The notes under the pieces: model-generated
Told to the model about the DNA's origin: nothing
The model's input: the letters and a program-made list of their open reading frames with translations, nothing else
Databases searched by the model: none
Made by a program: the position numbers and the translations under genes
Shown: piece by piece, positions 1 to 8,180 of the stretch
How positions within the stretch are numbered: position 1 is the first letter of the stretch
Layout: every line of letters begins with the position of its first letter
From: GCA-2705995 sp048267965
GTDB taxonomy: Bacteria > Bacteroidota > Bacteroidia > Flavobacteriales_G > Salibacteraceae
Reading direction: 5' to 3'
DNA: 64,000 nucleotides
Assembly: GCA_048267965.1 (NCBI GenBank)
Contig: JBLWWK010000002.1
Span: 310,001 to 374,000, forward strand

Positions 1-46
1 TTTCGATGCAAAACCACATCCTATTAAAAGGATAACCACTAAAAAC

Positions 47-2536
47 CTAGCGATGTATAACCACATATCCTGAGAATTTTTCATCGCGATTCGTTAATTC
101 TAAAAAGTAAAAGTAAGTGCCGTCTGGGAGCGGATTTCCGGAGAAATTGGTTCCGTCCCATGTATTACGATAATTTTCTTTACCATAAATTTCTTCTCCC
201 CAACGGTTGTAAATTCTTAGTACCGAAGGACCTTGAATTTCAATGTTCGGAATTACCCAAAAGTCGTTAATACCATCTCCGTTGGGTGAAAAACCCGTTG
301 GAATGGTAATATCGTTCGATGGTTCCGGATTTACCGTAATCGTTACAATGGCAGTATCGCAGGTATCATTAATACAAATGCTGTAACAAAAAGTATCTAC
401 TCCACTAAAACCATCGTCTGGTTCGTAAACTACGCCTGGTGGTGAACTATTAATAATAACCGTTCCGTTTTCTGGATTACACGTTATGTTGATATCAACA
501 AAAACACTGAACACATCGTTATCTAATACCTCAACTAAAACAGGTTCTCCAGCATTGGTACTGTCAGAATCGTCTACGGCATCTAAACCAAAAATGGTGA
601 CTACTACCATTCCCGTATCGCAACTTATGAGTTGGGCATCGTAACAATTCACATAATACAAAGTGTCATTCCCTGTGAAACCGGGGTTAGGAATATAGGT
701 TAGCACTCCGTTTATGTAAGAGAAGGAACCATAACTAAATGATTGAATAACGGTAGAATGTGCCGTATCAAAAACCACATCATTCATCAAAATCTCAATT
801 TCTATTGGAGTATTTACAAAAGTTGTGTCGTAATCGTCTACCGCTTCTGGCTGCACCACTTCTATAATAACCATAGCTGTATCGCAGATGTTAGGTGCAA
901 AATCGAGGCAAATTAAATAGATGATGGTATCGGTTCCTACAAAACCCGGATTGGGTGTGTAAACAATGCTATCACCGTCTAAAATAGTGGCTGTTCCGTT
1001 GGTAGGACCCGAAAAAATTGAAGTGGTAAAACCCGTTAATGAGGTATCGTTCCCTTGAACATTAATTACCACAGGTAAGCCTGCTCCTGTTGTGTCGAAA
1101 TCGTCTACCGCAGTTATGTCTAGCAATGTACCTTCGCAAGGAATTGTACCTCTAGGAATTAGCAAATCTGCACGAACACCACCGCCAGTTCCATCTGTTG
1201 CTCCAAAATTACTTTGGTAACACAACGAACTTGGGTTAACAATAATTCCTGCATCTCCTCCGGTTCCTGCGAAAATAAAATCGCCTTGTAAGCTGGGAGC
1301 GCTCAACCAGAGAATACCTCCACCGCCACCACCGCCAGGGCCATGACAAATAGATACAAATCCGTTGTTATCTAAGCTACCACCATCGCCACCATTGGCT
1401 TCTACTCGAATTAAATTTCCGATAATATCTCCTGTTGAAACCAACACAGAACCACCTGCTCCACCGCCACCAGCACCATCTCTACCAGTGCTGTTATTTT
1501 GGCTAAGACCATTGGCTAACAGTTGACCACCTCCTGCTTGAACGAAAGCAGAATTTAGAATAATTAAGCCGCCACCACGTTCTCCGCGCGTTCCATCTCG
1601 AGGGTCGTTGGTATAATCATTTTGGTGACCTCCACCACCGCCACCGCCCATAAATGCAATATTTAATGTGCTCGAATAAGGAACATTTTTCCCCCCTTCT
1701 CCACCCGTAGGCAAGTTGGGCGTACACGCTCCTGTACCATTAGCATATTCGTCTCCACCTCTACCGCCACGGCCATAGTTAGCACCGCCACCACCACCAG
1801 TATTGTGGTTGTTACCACCACCACCACCAATGGCTAACGCGCCTCTACCGTACATAAATTGCGTGTAGGCTATAAAGCTTTCGCCCTTTTGGCCTGCCTG
1901 ATTTTCATCATCCGTTTCGTAAAAGGTTTGACCACAATTTACGGCAGGATCCGATTCACTTCCCCCTCGGTATCCTTTACCAGTTACATCAATATCTGCA
2001 TTGAGAACAATGGTATCTGGAACGTTAATGAATACTATTCCACCAATTTCACCATCCCATTCTGGAGCGGTTACAGGAGTAGAAACATTTACACTATTAG
2101 AATTGGGATTAAACTGAATGGCTTGTACGGTTCCTACCTCGTAAGTATTGGCTAATCTGCGTTGTAGAATTAACGTGTCGATTGAAATTTGTTGAATGGT
2201 GCAGATCTCGTAATTCCCTGCCGATTGGTAATCGGTAACTGTACCGTATTGTGCAGAAGCCGATAAGTTAATCTCGCCCCCTTTCATTTGAATGAGAAGA
2301 AACTCTTCCCCAACACTAAAATAGTGGACAGAATCTACTCGTATTTTACACGGTTCTGGTATTTCTAAAACACGCGCATATTGATTCACAACCCCACCGA
2401 TGTTGGTGACTTGCGCTATCAACTCGCTTGAAAGAAGAAAAAGCGAAAACAATAAAATGATGTGGATGTAGAGCTTTTTAATCAATGCTGTAGTTTTGTT
2501 CGGTGTCTGAAGATTGATTTCCATCGGAATTTTCAA
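47..2536 (-). CDS. Large secreted protein with T9SS type B (gliding-associated) C-terminal domain
   Basis: 829 aa, probably exported and attached to or released from the cell surface. A hydrophobic signal segment lies at about residues 20-42 and ends in an ELIAQ-like cleavage site. Residues about 185-455 are extremely glycine-rich, with runs of five or more Gly, as in surface-exposed glycine-rich repeat proteins. Three tandem Ig-like modules follow at about residues 475-740, each opening with AVDD and containing a GF-G-DT core (bacterial cadherin/Big_9-like). The last ~85 residues carry the signature FSPNGDGINDFW, then IYNRWG and DGTYFYF, diagnostic of the CHU_C type IX sorting domain. An in-frame ATG four codons downstream (2524) is an equally possible start. 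Substrate or ligand is unknown. It is transcribed divergently from nth. Confidence 0.9.
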   Translation of the reverse strand: MKIPMEINLQTPNKTTALIKKLYIHIILLFSLFLLSSELIAQVTNIGGVVNQYARVLEIPEPCKIRVDSVHYFSVGEEFLLIQMKGGEINLSASAQYGTVTDYQSAGNYEICTIQQISIDTLILQRRLANTYEVGTVQAIQFNPNSNSVNVSTPVTAPEWDGEIGGIVFINVPDTIVLNADIDVTGKGYRGGSESDPAVNCGQTFYETDDENQAGQKGESFIAYTQFMYGRGALAIGGGGGNNHNTGGGGGANYGRGGRGGDEYANGTGACTPNLPTGGEGGKNVPYSSTLNIAFMGGGGGGGHQNDYTNDPRDGTRGERGGGLIILNSAFVQAGGGQLLANGLSQNNSTGRDGAGGGGAGGSVLVSTGDIIGNLIRVEANGGDGGSLDNNGFVSICHGPGGGGGGGILWLSAPSLQGDFIFAGTGGDAGIIVNPSSLCYQSNFGATDGTGGGVRADLLIPRGTIPCEGTLLDITAVDDFDTTGAGLPVVINVQGNDTSLTGFTTSIFSGPTNGTATILDGDSIVYTPNPGFVGTDTIIYLICLDFAPNICDTAMVIIEVVQPEAVDDYDTTFVNTPIEIEILMNDVVFDTAHSTVIQSFSYGSFSYINGVLTYIPNPGFTGNDTLYYVNCYDAQLISCDTGMVVVTIFGLDAVDDSDSTNAGEPVLVEVLDNDVFSVFVDINITCNPENGTVIINSSPPGVVYEPDDGFSGVDTFCYSICINDTCDTAIVTITVNPEPSNDITIPTGFSPNGDGINDFWVIPNIEIQGPSVLRIYNRWGEEIYGKENYRNTWDGTNFSGNPLPDGTYFYFLELTNRDEKFSGYVVIHR

Positions 2537-2579
2537 ATTGGAATTTACAATTTTTTAGAAGAAAAAATCAATTCTATAG

Positions 2580-2587
2580 CGAAAGTA
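2580..2587 (-). promoter_or_regulatory. Possible -7 element TACTTTCG for the secreted protein
   Basis: Minus-strand TACTTTCG is one base from the Bacteroidota consensus TAnnTTTG and lies about 44 nt before the start at 2536. The same octamer precedes the M23 peptidase gene near 35034, which slightly supports it. It is a single weak element and may be chance. Confidence 0.3.
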
Positions 2588-2597
2588 AAAGGTAAAG

Positions 2598-3266
2598 ATG
2601 ACAAAGAAGCAGAAAGTTGAGTTAATTATTAATACTCTCGAGGATTTATACCCAAAAACCCCAGTGCCGTTAGACCACACCGATGCCTATACGCTATTAA
2701 TTGCTGTTTTACTTTCTGCACAATGTACCGATGAACGGGTAAATCAAATCACTCCTCTTTTATTTAAAAGGGCGAATTCTCCCCAAGAAATGATTCAACT
2801 TTCGATAGAAGAAATTCGAGAAATTATTAAACCATGTGGTTTATCGCCATCGAAAAGTAAGGCGATTTATAACTTATCGCATATTTTACTCGATAAACAT
2901 AACGGTGAGGTTCCGGCTAGCTTTGCAGATTTAGAAGAATTGCCGGGTGTTGGACATAAAACCGCTAGCGTTGTGATGAGTCAAGCATTTGGGGTTCCTG
3001 CATTCCCCGTTGATACCCACATTCACCGATTAATGTTTCGCTGGGGATTATCTTCTGGTAAAAGTGTAGAGCAAACCGAAAAAGATGCAAAAAGATTGTT
3101 TCCAAAAGAATTGTGGAACAAGCTGCACTTGCAAATTATATTTTATGCAAGAGAATATTCTCCAGCAAGAGGATTAAAACTCGATAAAGACATCCTTTTT
3201 AAAGAAATTGGTAGAAAAACCGAGCTAAAAAAATACGAAGCTCTAGAAATAAAAAAAGGGCGATGA
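2598..3266 (+). CDS. nth: Endonuclease III-like DNA glycosylase/AP lyase
   Basis: 222 aa base-excision repair enzyme that removes oxidised pyrimidines and cleaves the abasic site. The helix-hairpin-helix is at residues ~112-128 (LPGVGHKTA) with catalytic Lys121. The catalytic Asp139 lies in PVDTHIHR. The N-terminal LLSAQCTD motif is typical of Nth. The C-terminal [4Fe-4S] ligands of E. coli Nth (C-x6-C-x2-C-x5-C) are absent: no cysteine follows residue 80. The tail instead reads FYAREYSPARG, which I recall from other flavobacterial Nth proteins. Length fits a cluster-less Nth. The stop codon lies inside a hairpin shared with the convergent small gene. Confidence 0.93.
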   Translation: MTKKQKVELIINTLEDLYPKTPVPLDHTDAYTLLIAVLLSAQCTDERVNQITPLLFKRANSPQEMIQLSIEEIREIIKPCGLSPSKSKAIYNLSHILLDKHNGEVPASFADLEELPGVGHKTASVVMSQAFGVPAFPVDTHIHRLMFRWGLSSGKSVEQTEKDAKRLFPKELWNKLHLQIIFYAREYSPARGLKLDKDILFKEIGRKTELKKYEALEIKKGR

Positions 3267-3290
3267 ATTCGCCCTTTCGATTTTTTAGTT
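3255..3290. terminator. Probable bidirectional terminator overlapping the nth stop codon
   Basis: A perfect 9-bp inverted repeat, AAAGGGCGA (3255-3263) with TCGCCCTTT (3269-3277), surrounds the nth TGA in its loop. It is followed by a T-rich run on the plus strand and preceded by an A-run that serves the minus strand, so it can end both nth and the convergent gene. Confidence 0.75.
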
Positions 3291-3503
3291 CAATACCATT
3301 TCGATGGTATCGAGAATTTTTGATTTTCGGCAGCTGTGTGCCTTCGAAAAATTTAAAATGTTTTGAATGGTGTTTTTACTCGGCTTCATCTTTTCGTTTT
3401 CAATTCCATCGTAATTAAGCCCAAGTGTAGTAATCATATCTTTCTCTTTTTTAGTAAAATTCGAAAGTTCTTCATAAGGTAAAGGTTCACTCATATAGTT
3501 CAT
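3285..3503 (-). CDS. Small conserved-type protein downstream of the sigma factor
   Basis: 72 aa (69 aa if the internal ATG at 3494 is used). I do not recognise a domain. The protein is soluble, charged in its middle third (FTKKEKDM) and has no signal peptide or membrane segment. It lies 115 bp downstream of the ECF sigma gene in the same orientation, separated by a terminator, so it may have its own promoter. It could be a small DNA- or RNA-associated protein, but nothing seen proves this. Confidence 0.6.
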   Translation of the reverse strand: MNYMSEPLPYEELSNFTKKEKDMITTLGLNYDGIENEKMKPSKNTIQNILNFSKAHSCRKSKILDTIEMVLN

Positions 3504-3555
3504 TTATGTTAGACAACCGAACCTATAACGACCTTTATTCGGGTTTATTGTATTC

Positions 3556-3589
3556 AAAAAAAAGACCTAAGTATAAATACTTAAGTCTT
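3556..3589 (-). terminator. Rho-independent terminator after the ECF sigma gene
   Basis: On the minus strand an imperfect hairpin (AAGAC-TTAAGTAT pairing with ATACTTA-GTCTT, short loop) is followed by a run of eight T (plus-strand A-run 3556-3563), about 30 bp past the sigma stop codon. Confidence 0.7.
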
Positions 3590-3618
3590 CTTGGTTTTGA
3601 ACTTCTGAAACAACTTCA

Positions 3619-4206
3619 TTAATATTTTTTGAGATTCATTTCTTTTTCTTCAATCAGCTTACGCAAATTGATAAGTGCGTAGCGCATTCTACCCAGCGCA
3701 GTATTAATACTTACATTGGTTTCTTCTGCAATCTCTTTGAAGCTCATCTCACAATAATGCCTCATTTTCAGCACTGTTTTTTGCTCTTCAGGCAAAAACT
3801 CAATCAGCTCGCGAACATCTCCTTTAATCTGTTCCCAAACGATGGTTTCTTCCACGTTTAAATCTTCGCGTTTAATCGTGTCGAAAATGTTAAAATCTTC
3901 TCCACCATCTGCTGTAGGCATTCGCTTCTGAGCTCTAAACACATCAATAATTAAATTGTGAGTAATGCGCATTACCCAAGGTAAAAACTTGCCTTCCTCG
4001 TTGTATTTTCCGCTTCGAAGAACACGAATTACCTTGATAAAAACATCTTGAAAAACATCATCAGCAGCCTGACGATTGTTCATGTATTTGTAAATGTAAG
4101 AGTAGATACGTTCTTGATGGCGGTCGATTAAAACAGCTAACGCTTCTTCATTACCTTTTAAGTAACGACTTACTAAATCCTGATCGGTTAAGAAATCACT
4201 TTGCAT
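3619..4206 (-). CDS. ECF-type RNA polymerase sigma factor
   Basis: 195 aa sigma-70 family (extracytoplasmic function) factor. Region 2 spans residues ~22-95, with YSYIYKYMNN and the DDVFQDVFIKV core that binds the polymerase clamp and the -10 element. Region 4 spans ~130-185 (LPEEQKTVLKMRHYCEMSFKEIAE), a helix-turn-helix for -35 recognition. The linker is acidic. No anti-sigma gene lies next to it, so its control is not evident; Bacteroidota carry several such constitutive ECF factors. The start is supported by an unusually strong Shine-Dalgarno. Confidence 0.92.
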   Translation of the reverse strand: MQSDFLTDQDLVSRYLKGNEEALAVLIDRHQERIYSYIYKYMNNRQAADDVFQDVFIKVIRVLRSGKYNEEGKFLPWVMRITHNLIIDVFRAQKRMPTADGGEDFNIFDTIKREDLNVEETIVWEQIKGDVRELIEFLPEEQKTVLKMRHYCEMSFKEIAEETNVSINTALGRMRYALINLRKLIEEKEMNLKKY

Positions 4207-4209
4207 AGT

Positions 4210-4219
4210 ACCTCCCTTT
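4210..4219 (-). promoter_or_regulatory. Strong Shine-Dalgarno (AAGGGAGGTA) before the sigma gene
   Basis: Minus-strand AGGGAGG sits about 5-6 nt before the ATG at 4206. Most genes here lack a clear Shine-Dalgarno, as is usual for Bacteroidota, so this match stands out and fixes the start. Confidence 0.7.
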
Positions 4220-4371
4220 TAACTGTTGAGCTAGAAAAAAATTAAAAGTAGAGTTGTACTATAAGCGTTCTTTTTTTTGAAGTTGTTAATTGCCTAAACG
4301 GAAAGTGCTTTCCATTTGTTGTGCTAATGTGAAAAAAATATTCTCACTAAGCAAATTCAATATGTGCGTTT

Positions 4372-4379
4372 TACCTTTG
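4372..4379 (+). promoter_or_regulatory. -7 promoter element TACCTTTG for uvrA
   Basis: Exact match to the Bacteroidota -7 consensus TAnnTTTG, 32 nt upstream of the ATG at 4412. Because the element lies downstream of the first in-frame start at 4364, that earlier start cannot be used from this promoter. Confidence 0.7.
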
Positions 4380-4411
4380 CACGCCCAATTTTAACACATT
4401 TTTTCAGATAT

Positions 4412-7216
4412 ATGAGCAACATCGATCAATTAGACCCCAAGAAAAACATCATTATCAAAGGTGCTTCTATGCACAATTTGAAAAAAGTTGATGTTGCCAT
4501 CCCTAGAAATCAGCTAGTTGTAATCACTGGCCTTTCTGGATCAGGAAAATCATCACTCGCTTTTGATACCCTCTATGCCGAAGGTCAACGCAGATACGTA
4601 GAAAGCTTAAGCGCTTACGCCCGTCAATTTATGGGCAAACTCGATAAGCCAGAAGTAGAATACATCAAAGGCATCTCTCCTGCCATCGCCATTCAACAAA
4701 AAGTAAACACAAGAAATCCACGCTCAACGGTAGGAACCACCACCGAAATCTACGACTACCTAAAATTACTTTTTGCTCGAATTGGAAAAACCTTTTCCCC
4801 TACTTCTGGGCAAGAAGTAAAAAGCGATACCGTTTCTAGTATTTCTGCTTTTATCTATTCTTTACCAGAAGGAACCAAATGCATGATTACTGCGCCTTTG
4901 GTTAAAAAAGAAAATATCACCTTAGAAAAGCAAGGCGAACTTTTATTGCAACAAGGATTTAATCGCCTTTTAATCAACGAAAAACCGGAAAGAATTGATA
5001 ATCTCGATTTTTCATCCCTAAAAGGTGACGAAACCATTGAGCTACTTATTGACCGTATTGGAGTAAAACAAAACGATGAAGACCTAGAAGCCCGAGTGGC
5101 CGATTCTGTTCAAACTGCTTTTTACGAAGGAGCCGGAGCGTGCAATGTTCACGTAGTGGGCGACCAAGTATATACTTTTAGCAACCGATTCGAGTTAGAC
5201 GGCATCACGTTTGAAAAACCAACCGCCAACTTTTTTGCATTCAACAACCCAATCGGAGCCTGCAAACGCTGCGAAGGCTTCGGCAGTATCATGGGAATAG
5301 ATCCCGACTTAGTAATACCCAATAAAAGTCTTTCTGTTTACGATGATGCTATTGTCTGCTGGAAAGGCGAAAAAATGAGCGAATGGAAAAACGAATTGGT
5401 CAGCAATGCCTATAAATTTGATTTCCCTATTCACCGCTCTTACTTCGATTTAACAGAAGAAGAAAAAGAAATTCTTTGGACTGGTAACCAACACTTCAAA
5501 GGACTCCATCAGTTTTTTAAATACCTAGAATCGAACAGCTATAAAATTCAGTACCGTGTAATGCTGTCGAGATATAGAGGCAAAACTACTTGCCCAGAGT
5601 GCCAAGGAACTCGCTTGCGAAAAGATGCCAATTATGTAAAGGTGAACGGCAAATCTATTACCGACTTGGTATTAATGCCCATTAAAGAAATTGCACCTTG
5701 GTTTCAAGAGCTACCCGAACACCTTTCAGATTTCGATAAAAAAGTTGCGAAGCGATTGCTTTTAGAAATCAATAACCGATTGCTTTACTTATCTGATGTT
5801 GGCTTAAATTACTTAACCCTTAACCGTTTATCGAATACGCTTTCTGGTGGTGAATCTCAACGCATTAACCTAGCTACCATGCTTGGCAGCAGCTTGGTAG
5901 GTTCTATGTACATTTTAGATGAACCCAGTATTGGATTGCATCCAAGAGATACTCAACGCTTAATTAAAGTACTGAAAAACCTGAAAGAATTAGGCAACAC
6001 GGTAATTGTTGTAGAACACGAAGAAGAAGTAATGCAAGCAGCAGACCAAATCATCGATTTAGGTCCGTTAGCAGGAACGTTGGGTGGTGAGCTGGTTTTT
6101 CAAGGCGATCATGAAGCACTCATAGATGAGCAAAAAAGCTTAACAGCCAAGTATTTAACTGGGAAAGAATTGATTCCGGTTCCTACCGAAAGAAGAAAAT
6201 GGAAAAGAAGTATTGATATTTTCGGAGCACGAGAAAACAACTTAAAAAACATAGATGTAAGTTTCCCTCTCGATTGCTTAACCGTGGTTACCGGTGTTTC
6301 TGGTTCAGGAAAATCGTCTTTGGTAAAAACCATCCTTTACCCAGCTTTGAAGAAAAGATTTGGTAATTATTCTGAAGCTACGGGAAATTTCAACAACATT
6401 GATGGCAACATCGAACACATTGAAGACATCGAGTTTATCGATCAAAACCCCATTGGTAAAAGTTCAAGATCGAATCCGGTTACTTATGTGAAAGCCTACG
6501 ATGATATTAGAGCGCTGTATTCTTCTCAACAACTAGCGAAAATGCGCGGCTTAAAACCGGCCTCATTTTCTTTTAACGTAGAAGGTGGTCGTTGCGATAA
6601 TTGCCAAGGAGAAGGAACCGTAACGGTAGAAATGCAGTTTATGGCAGATATTCACTTGGTATGTGATGTTTGTAAAGGTAAACGCTTTAAAACCGATGTG
6701 TTAGAGGTTACGTATAATAAAAAATCGATTGCAGATGTGCTCGACTTAACCATAGACGATGCCATTGCTTTTTTCTCTGAAGAACAATCGACCAAAAACA
6801 ATAAGATTGTTGCTAAACTTCAGCCGCTTCAAGATGTTGGGCTGGGGTACGTTACCTTAGGTCAGGCTTCTTCTACCCTCTCAGGTGGTGAAGCTCAGCG
6901 AATTAAATTAGCATCGTTTTTAGCAAAAGGAAAAAACGCAGCCAAAACCCTCTTTATCTTCGATGAACCCACTACAGGTTTGCATTTTCACGATATTCAA
7001 AAATTACTCACCGCACTTAACGCATTAATCGATAATAATCACTCTGTAATTGTGATTGAACACAACTCAGAAGTGATAAAATGTGCCGATTGGGTAATCG
7101 ATTTAGGGCCAGAAGGCGGTAAAGAAGGGGGCGAAATTCTATTCGCAGGCACTCCTGAAGATTTAATTAAACAACCCAATAGTTATACTGGCAAGCATTT
7201 ACAATCAAAGCTTTAG
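4412..7216 (+). CDS. uvrA: Excinuclease ABC subunit A
   Basis: 934 aa damage-recognition ATPase of nucleotide excision repair. Tandem ABC modules are visible. The first Walker A is GLSGSGKSSLAF near residue 40 with signature LSGGESQRINLA. The second Walker A is GVSGSGKSSLV with signature LSGGEAQRIKLA. Zinc-binding cysteine pairs appear as CKRCEGFG, CPECQGTR, CDNCQGEG and CDVCKGKR. YVESLSAYARQF and the UvrB-interaction region are conserved. Length matches the family (~940 aa). I chose ATG 4412 rather than 4364 because the promoter element overlaps the upstream extension and family members begin near this point. Confidence 0.97.
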   Translation: MSNIDQLDPKKNIIIKGASMHNLKKVDVAIPRNQLVVITGLSGSGKSSLAFDTLYAEGQRRYVESLSAYARQFMGKLDKPEVEYIKGISPAIAIQQKVNTRNPRSTVGTTTEIYDYLKLLFARIGKTFSPTSGQEVKSDTVSSISAFIYSLPEGTKCMITAPLVKKENITLEKQGELLLQQGFNRLLINEKPERIDNLDFSSLKGDETIELLIDRIGVKQNDEDLEARVADSVQTAFYEGAGACNVHVVGDQVYTFSNRFELDGITFEKPTANFFAFNNPIGACKRCEGFGSIMGIDPDLVIPNKSLSVYDDAIVCWKGEKMSEWKNELVSNAYKFDFPIHRSYFDLTEEEKEILWTGNQHFKGLHQFFKYLESNSYKIQYRVMLSRYRGKTTCPECQGTRLRKDANYVKVNGKSITDLVLMPIKEIAPWFQELPEHLSDFDKKVAKRLLLEINNRLLYLSDVGLNYLTLNRLSNTLSGGESQRINLATMLGSSLVGSMYILDEPSIGLHPRDTQRLIKVLKNLKELGNTVIVVEHEEEVMQAADQIIDLGPLAGTLGGELVFQGDHEALIDEQKSLTAKYLTGKELIPVPTERRKWKRSIDIFGARENNLKNIDVSFPLDCLTVVTGVSGSGKSSLVKTILYPALKKRFGNYSEATGNFNNIDGNIEHIEDIEFIDQNPIGKSSRSNPVTYVKAYDDIRALYSSQQLAKMRGLKPASFSFNVEGGRCDNCQGEGTVTVEMQFMADIHLVCDVCKGKRFKTDVLEVTYNKKSIADVLDLTIDDAIAFFSEEQSTKNNKIVAKLQPLQDVGLGYVTLGQASSTLSGGEAQRIKLASFLAKGKNAAKTLFIFDEPTTGLHFHDIQKLLTALNALIDNNHSVIVIEHNSEVIKCADWVIDLGPEGGKEGGEILFAGTPEDLIKQPNSYTGKHLQSKL

Positions 7217-7248
7217 ACTGTAAATAAACATCTTACCGTTTATCAACT

Positions 7249-7257
7249 GTAGGAACC
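7249..7257 (-). repeat. Intergenic copy of the GGTTCCTAC word
   Basis: GTAGGAACC between uvrA and the next promoter. It sits in a 15-bp context (CTGTAGGAACCGCTC, 7247-7261) that recurs identically at 23545-23559 in another intergenic gap. Confidence 0.7.
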
Positions 7258-7308
7258 GCTCTTACTTTCTTTTAGTACTTTGCATTGCATAATACCTTCT
7301 TTTATACA

Positions 7309-7316
7309 TATCTTTG
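7309..7316 (+). promoter_or_regulatory. -7 element TATCTTTG with upstream TTG
   Basis: Exact TAnnTTTG, 25 nt before the ATG at 7342, with a TTG at 7285-7287 as a possible -33 element. It excludes an upstream in-frame start at 7285. Confidence 0.65.
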
Positions 7317-7341
7317 CCATACACAAATACAAACTGAAACG

Positions 7342-7806
7342 ATGAAGGCAACTATTATTTTTCCACTTCTACTTCTTTTTAGCTTCTTAGCTTCTGCACA
7401 GAAATACGATGCACAAAAAGTGTATAATCTTTTCGAGACCCAAGACGATGTGATTATTCTTTCACTCAAAAAAGAACTACTCGATGCGGTAGACTTAGAC
7501 CTCGATATTGAAGAGCAACTCAAACACATTGAAGGCGATATCACCTACATGAAAACACTCATTGCATCTTCGAAAGAATCGGCCATGGCTATAGCCCAAG
7601 ATTTAAAAAACGAAATGGATCAGCTCCGGTATAAGGTTACCCATGTGAATAAAGAAAACGACTCCGTAGAAACCGAAGGAGACCTTTACATGTACACCAA
7701 ATCAAAAGGAAACAAAATTTCAGAAATACATTTCCTAAGTATTAACCAACAAGATAGCGGGCTCTTCTTTTTCACCATCCTCGGAGATTTAACACTTACC
7801 GAATAG
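7342..7806 (+). CDS. Secreted DUF4252-like protein
   Basis: 154 aa. An N-terminal signal peptide (MKATIIFPLLLLFSFLASAQ) directs export. The mature part has an acidic amphipathic region (LDAVDLDLDIEEQLKHIEGD) and a C-terminal beta-rich end (FFFTILGDLTL) that resembles DUF4252 proteins, a Bacteroidota family of unknown function often found beside regulators. It precedes the PadR gene by 13 bp and is likely co-transcribed with it. The family call rests on overall pattern only. Confidence 0.6.
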   Translation: MKATIIFPLLLLFSFLASAQKYDAQKVYNLFETQDDVIILSLKKELLDAVDLDLDIEEQLKHIEGDITYMKTLIASSKESAMAIAQDLKNEMDQLRYKVTHVNKENDSVETEGDLYMYTKSKGNKISEIHFLSINQQDSGLFFFTILGDLTLTE

Positions 7807-7819
7807 AAAATTAGACCCA

Positions 7820-8146
7820 ATGAAAATCGAAAACACCAAGGCTCAAATGCGAAAGGGCGTACTTGAGTTCTGTATACTCATGGTTTTAAAAAACCAAGAA
7901 ATGTACCCTTCAGATATAATTGAACAACTCAAAAAATCGAAGCTCATTGTTGTAGAAGGAACCCTATACCCACTTTTAACACGACTCAAAAATGCTGGTT
8001 TACTTACCTATCGTTGGGAAGAATCTACTTCTGGACCACCCAGAAAGTATTACAAACTCACAGAAATTGGAGAAAAATTTCTGGTAGAACTCAGCGCCAC
8101 TTGGCAAGAATTAGAGCATGCCGTAACCACCATCAAAAACAAGTAA
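7820..8146 (+). CDS. PadR family transcriptional regulator
   Basis: 108 aa winged-helix repressor of the PadR family, short subfamily. Typical features are RKGVLEFCILMVLKN at the first helix, the recognition region GTLYPLLTRLKNAGLLTYRW and the wing TSGPPRKYYKLTEIG. In Bacteroidota this short PadR type usually sits directly before a PspC-domain membrane gene, as here (34 bp apart), suggesting it controls that gene and itself. The inducing signal is unknown. Confidence 0.92.
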   Translation: MKIENTKAQMRKGVLEFCILMVLKNQEMYPSDIIEQLKKSKLIVVEGTLYPLLTRLKNAGLLTYRWEESTSGPPRKYYKLTEIGEKFLVELSATWQELEHAVTTIKNK

Positions 8147-8180
8147 ACTGAACCTAAAAGCACTATTGAAGACCTAAATC

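Noticed and set aside
1..19. Possible start of another leftward gene at the window edge (ATG at 17-19, minus strand)
   Set aside because: Only six codons are visible and there is no family evidence.
1859..2155. Open frame on the plus strand inside the Gly-rich secreted protein
   Set aside because: It is antisense to a well-supported gene and its composition mirrors the glycine-rich codons; no promoter or family match.
4364..4411. Upstream in-frame start for uvrA
   Set aside because: The -7 promoter element at 4372-4379 lies inside this extension, and UvrA proteins start near the ATG at 4412.
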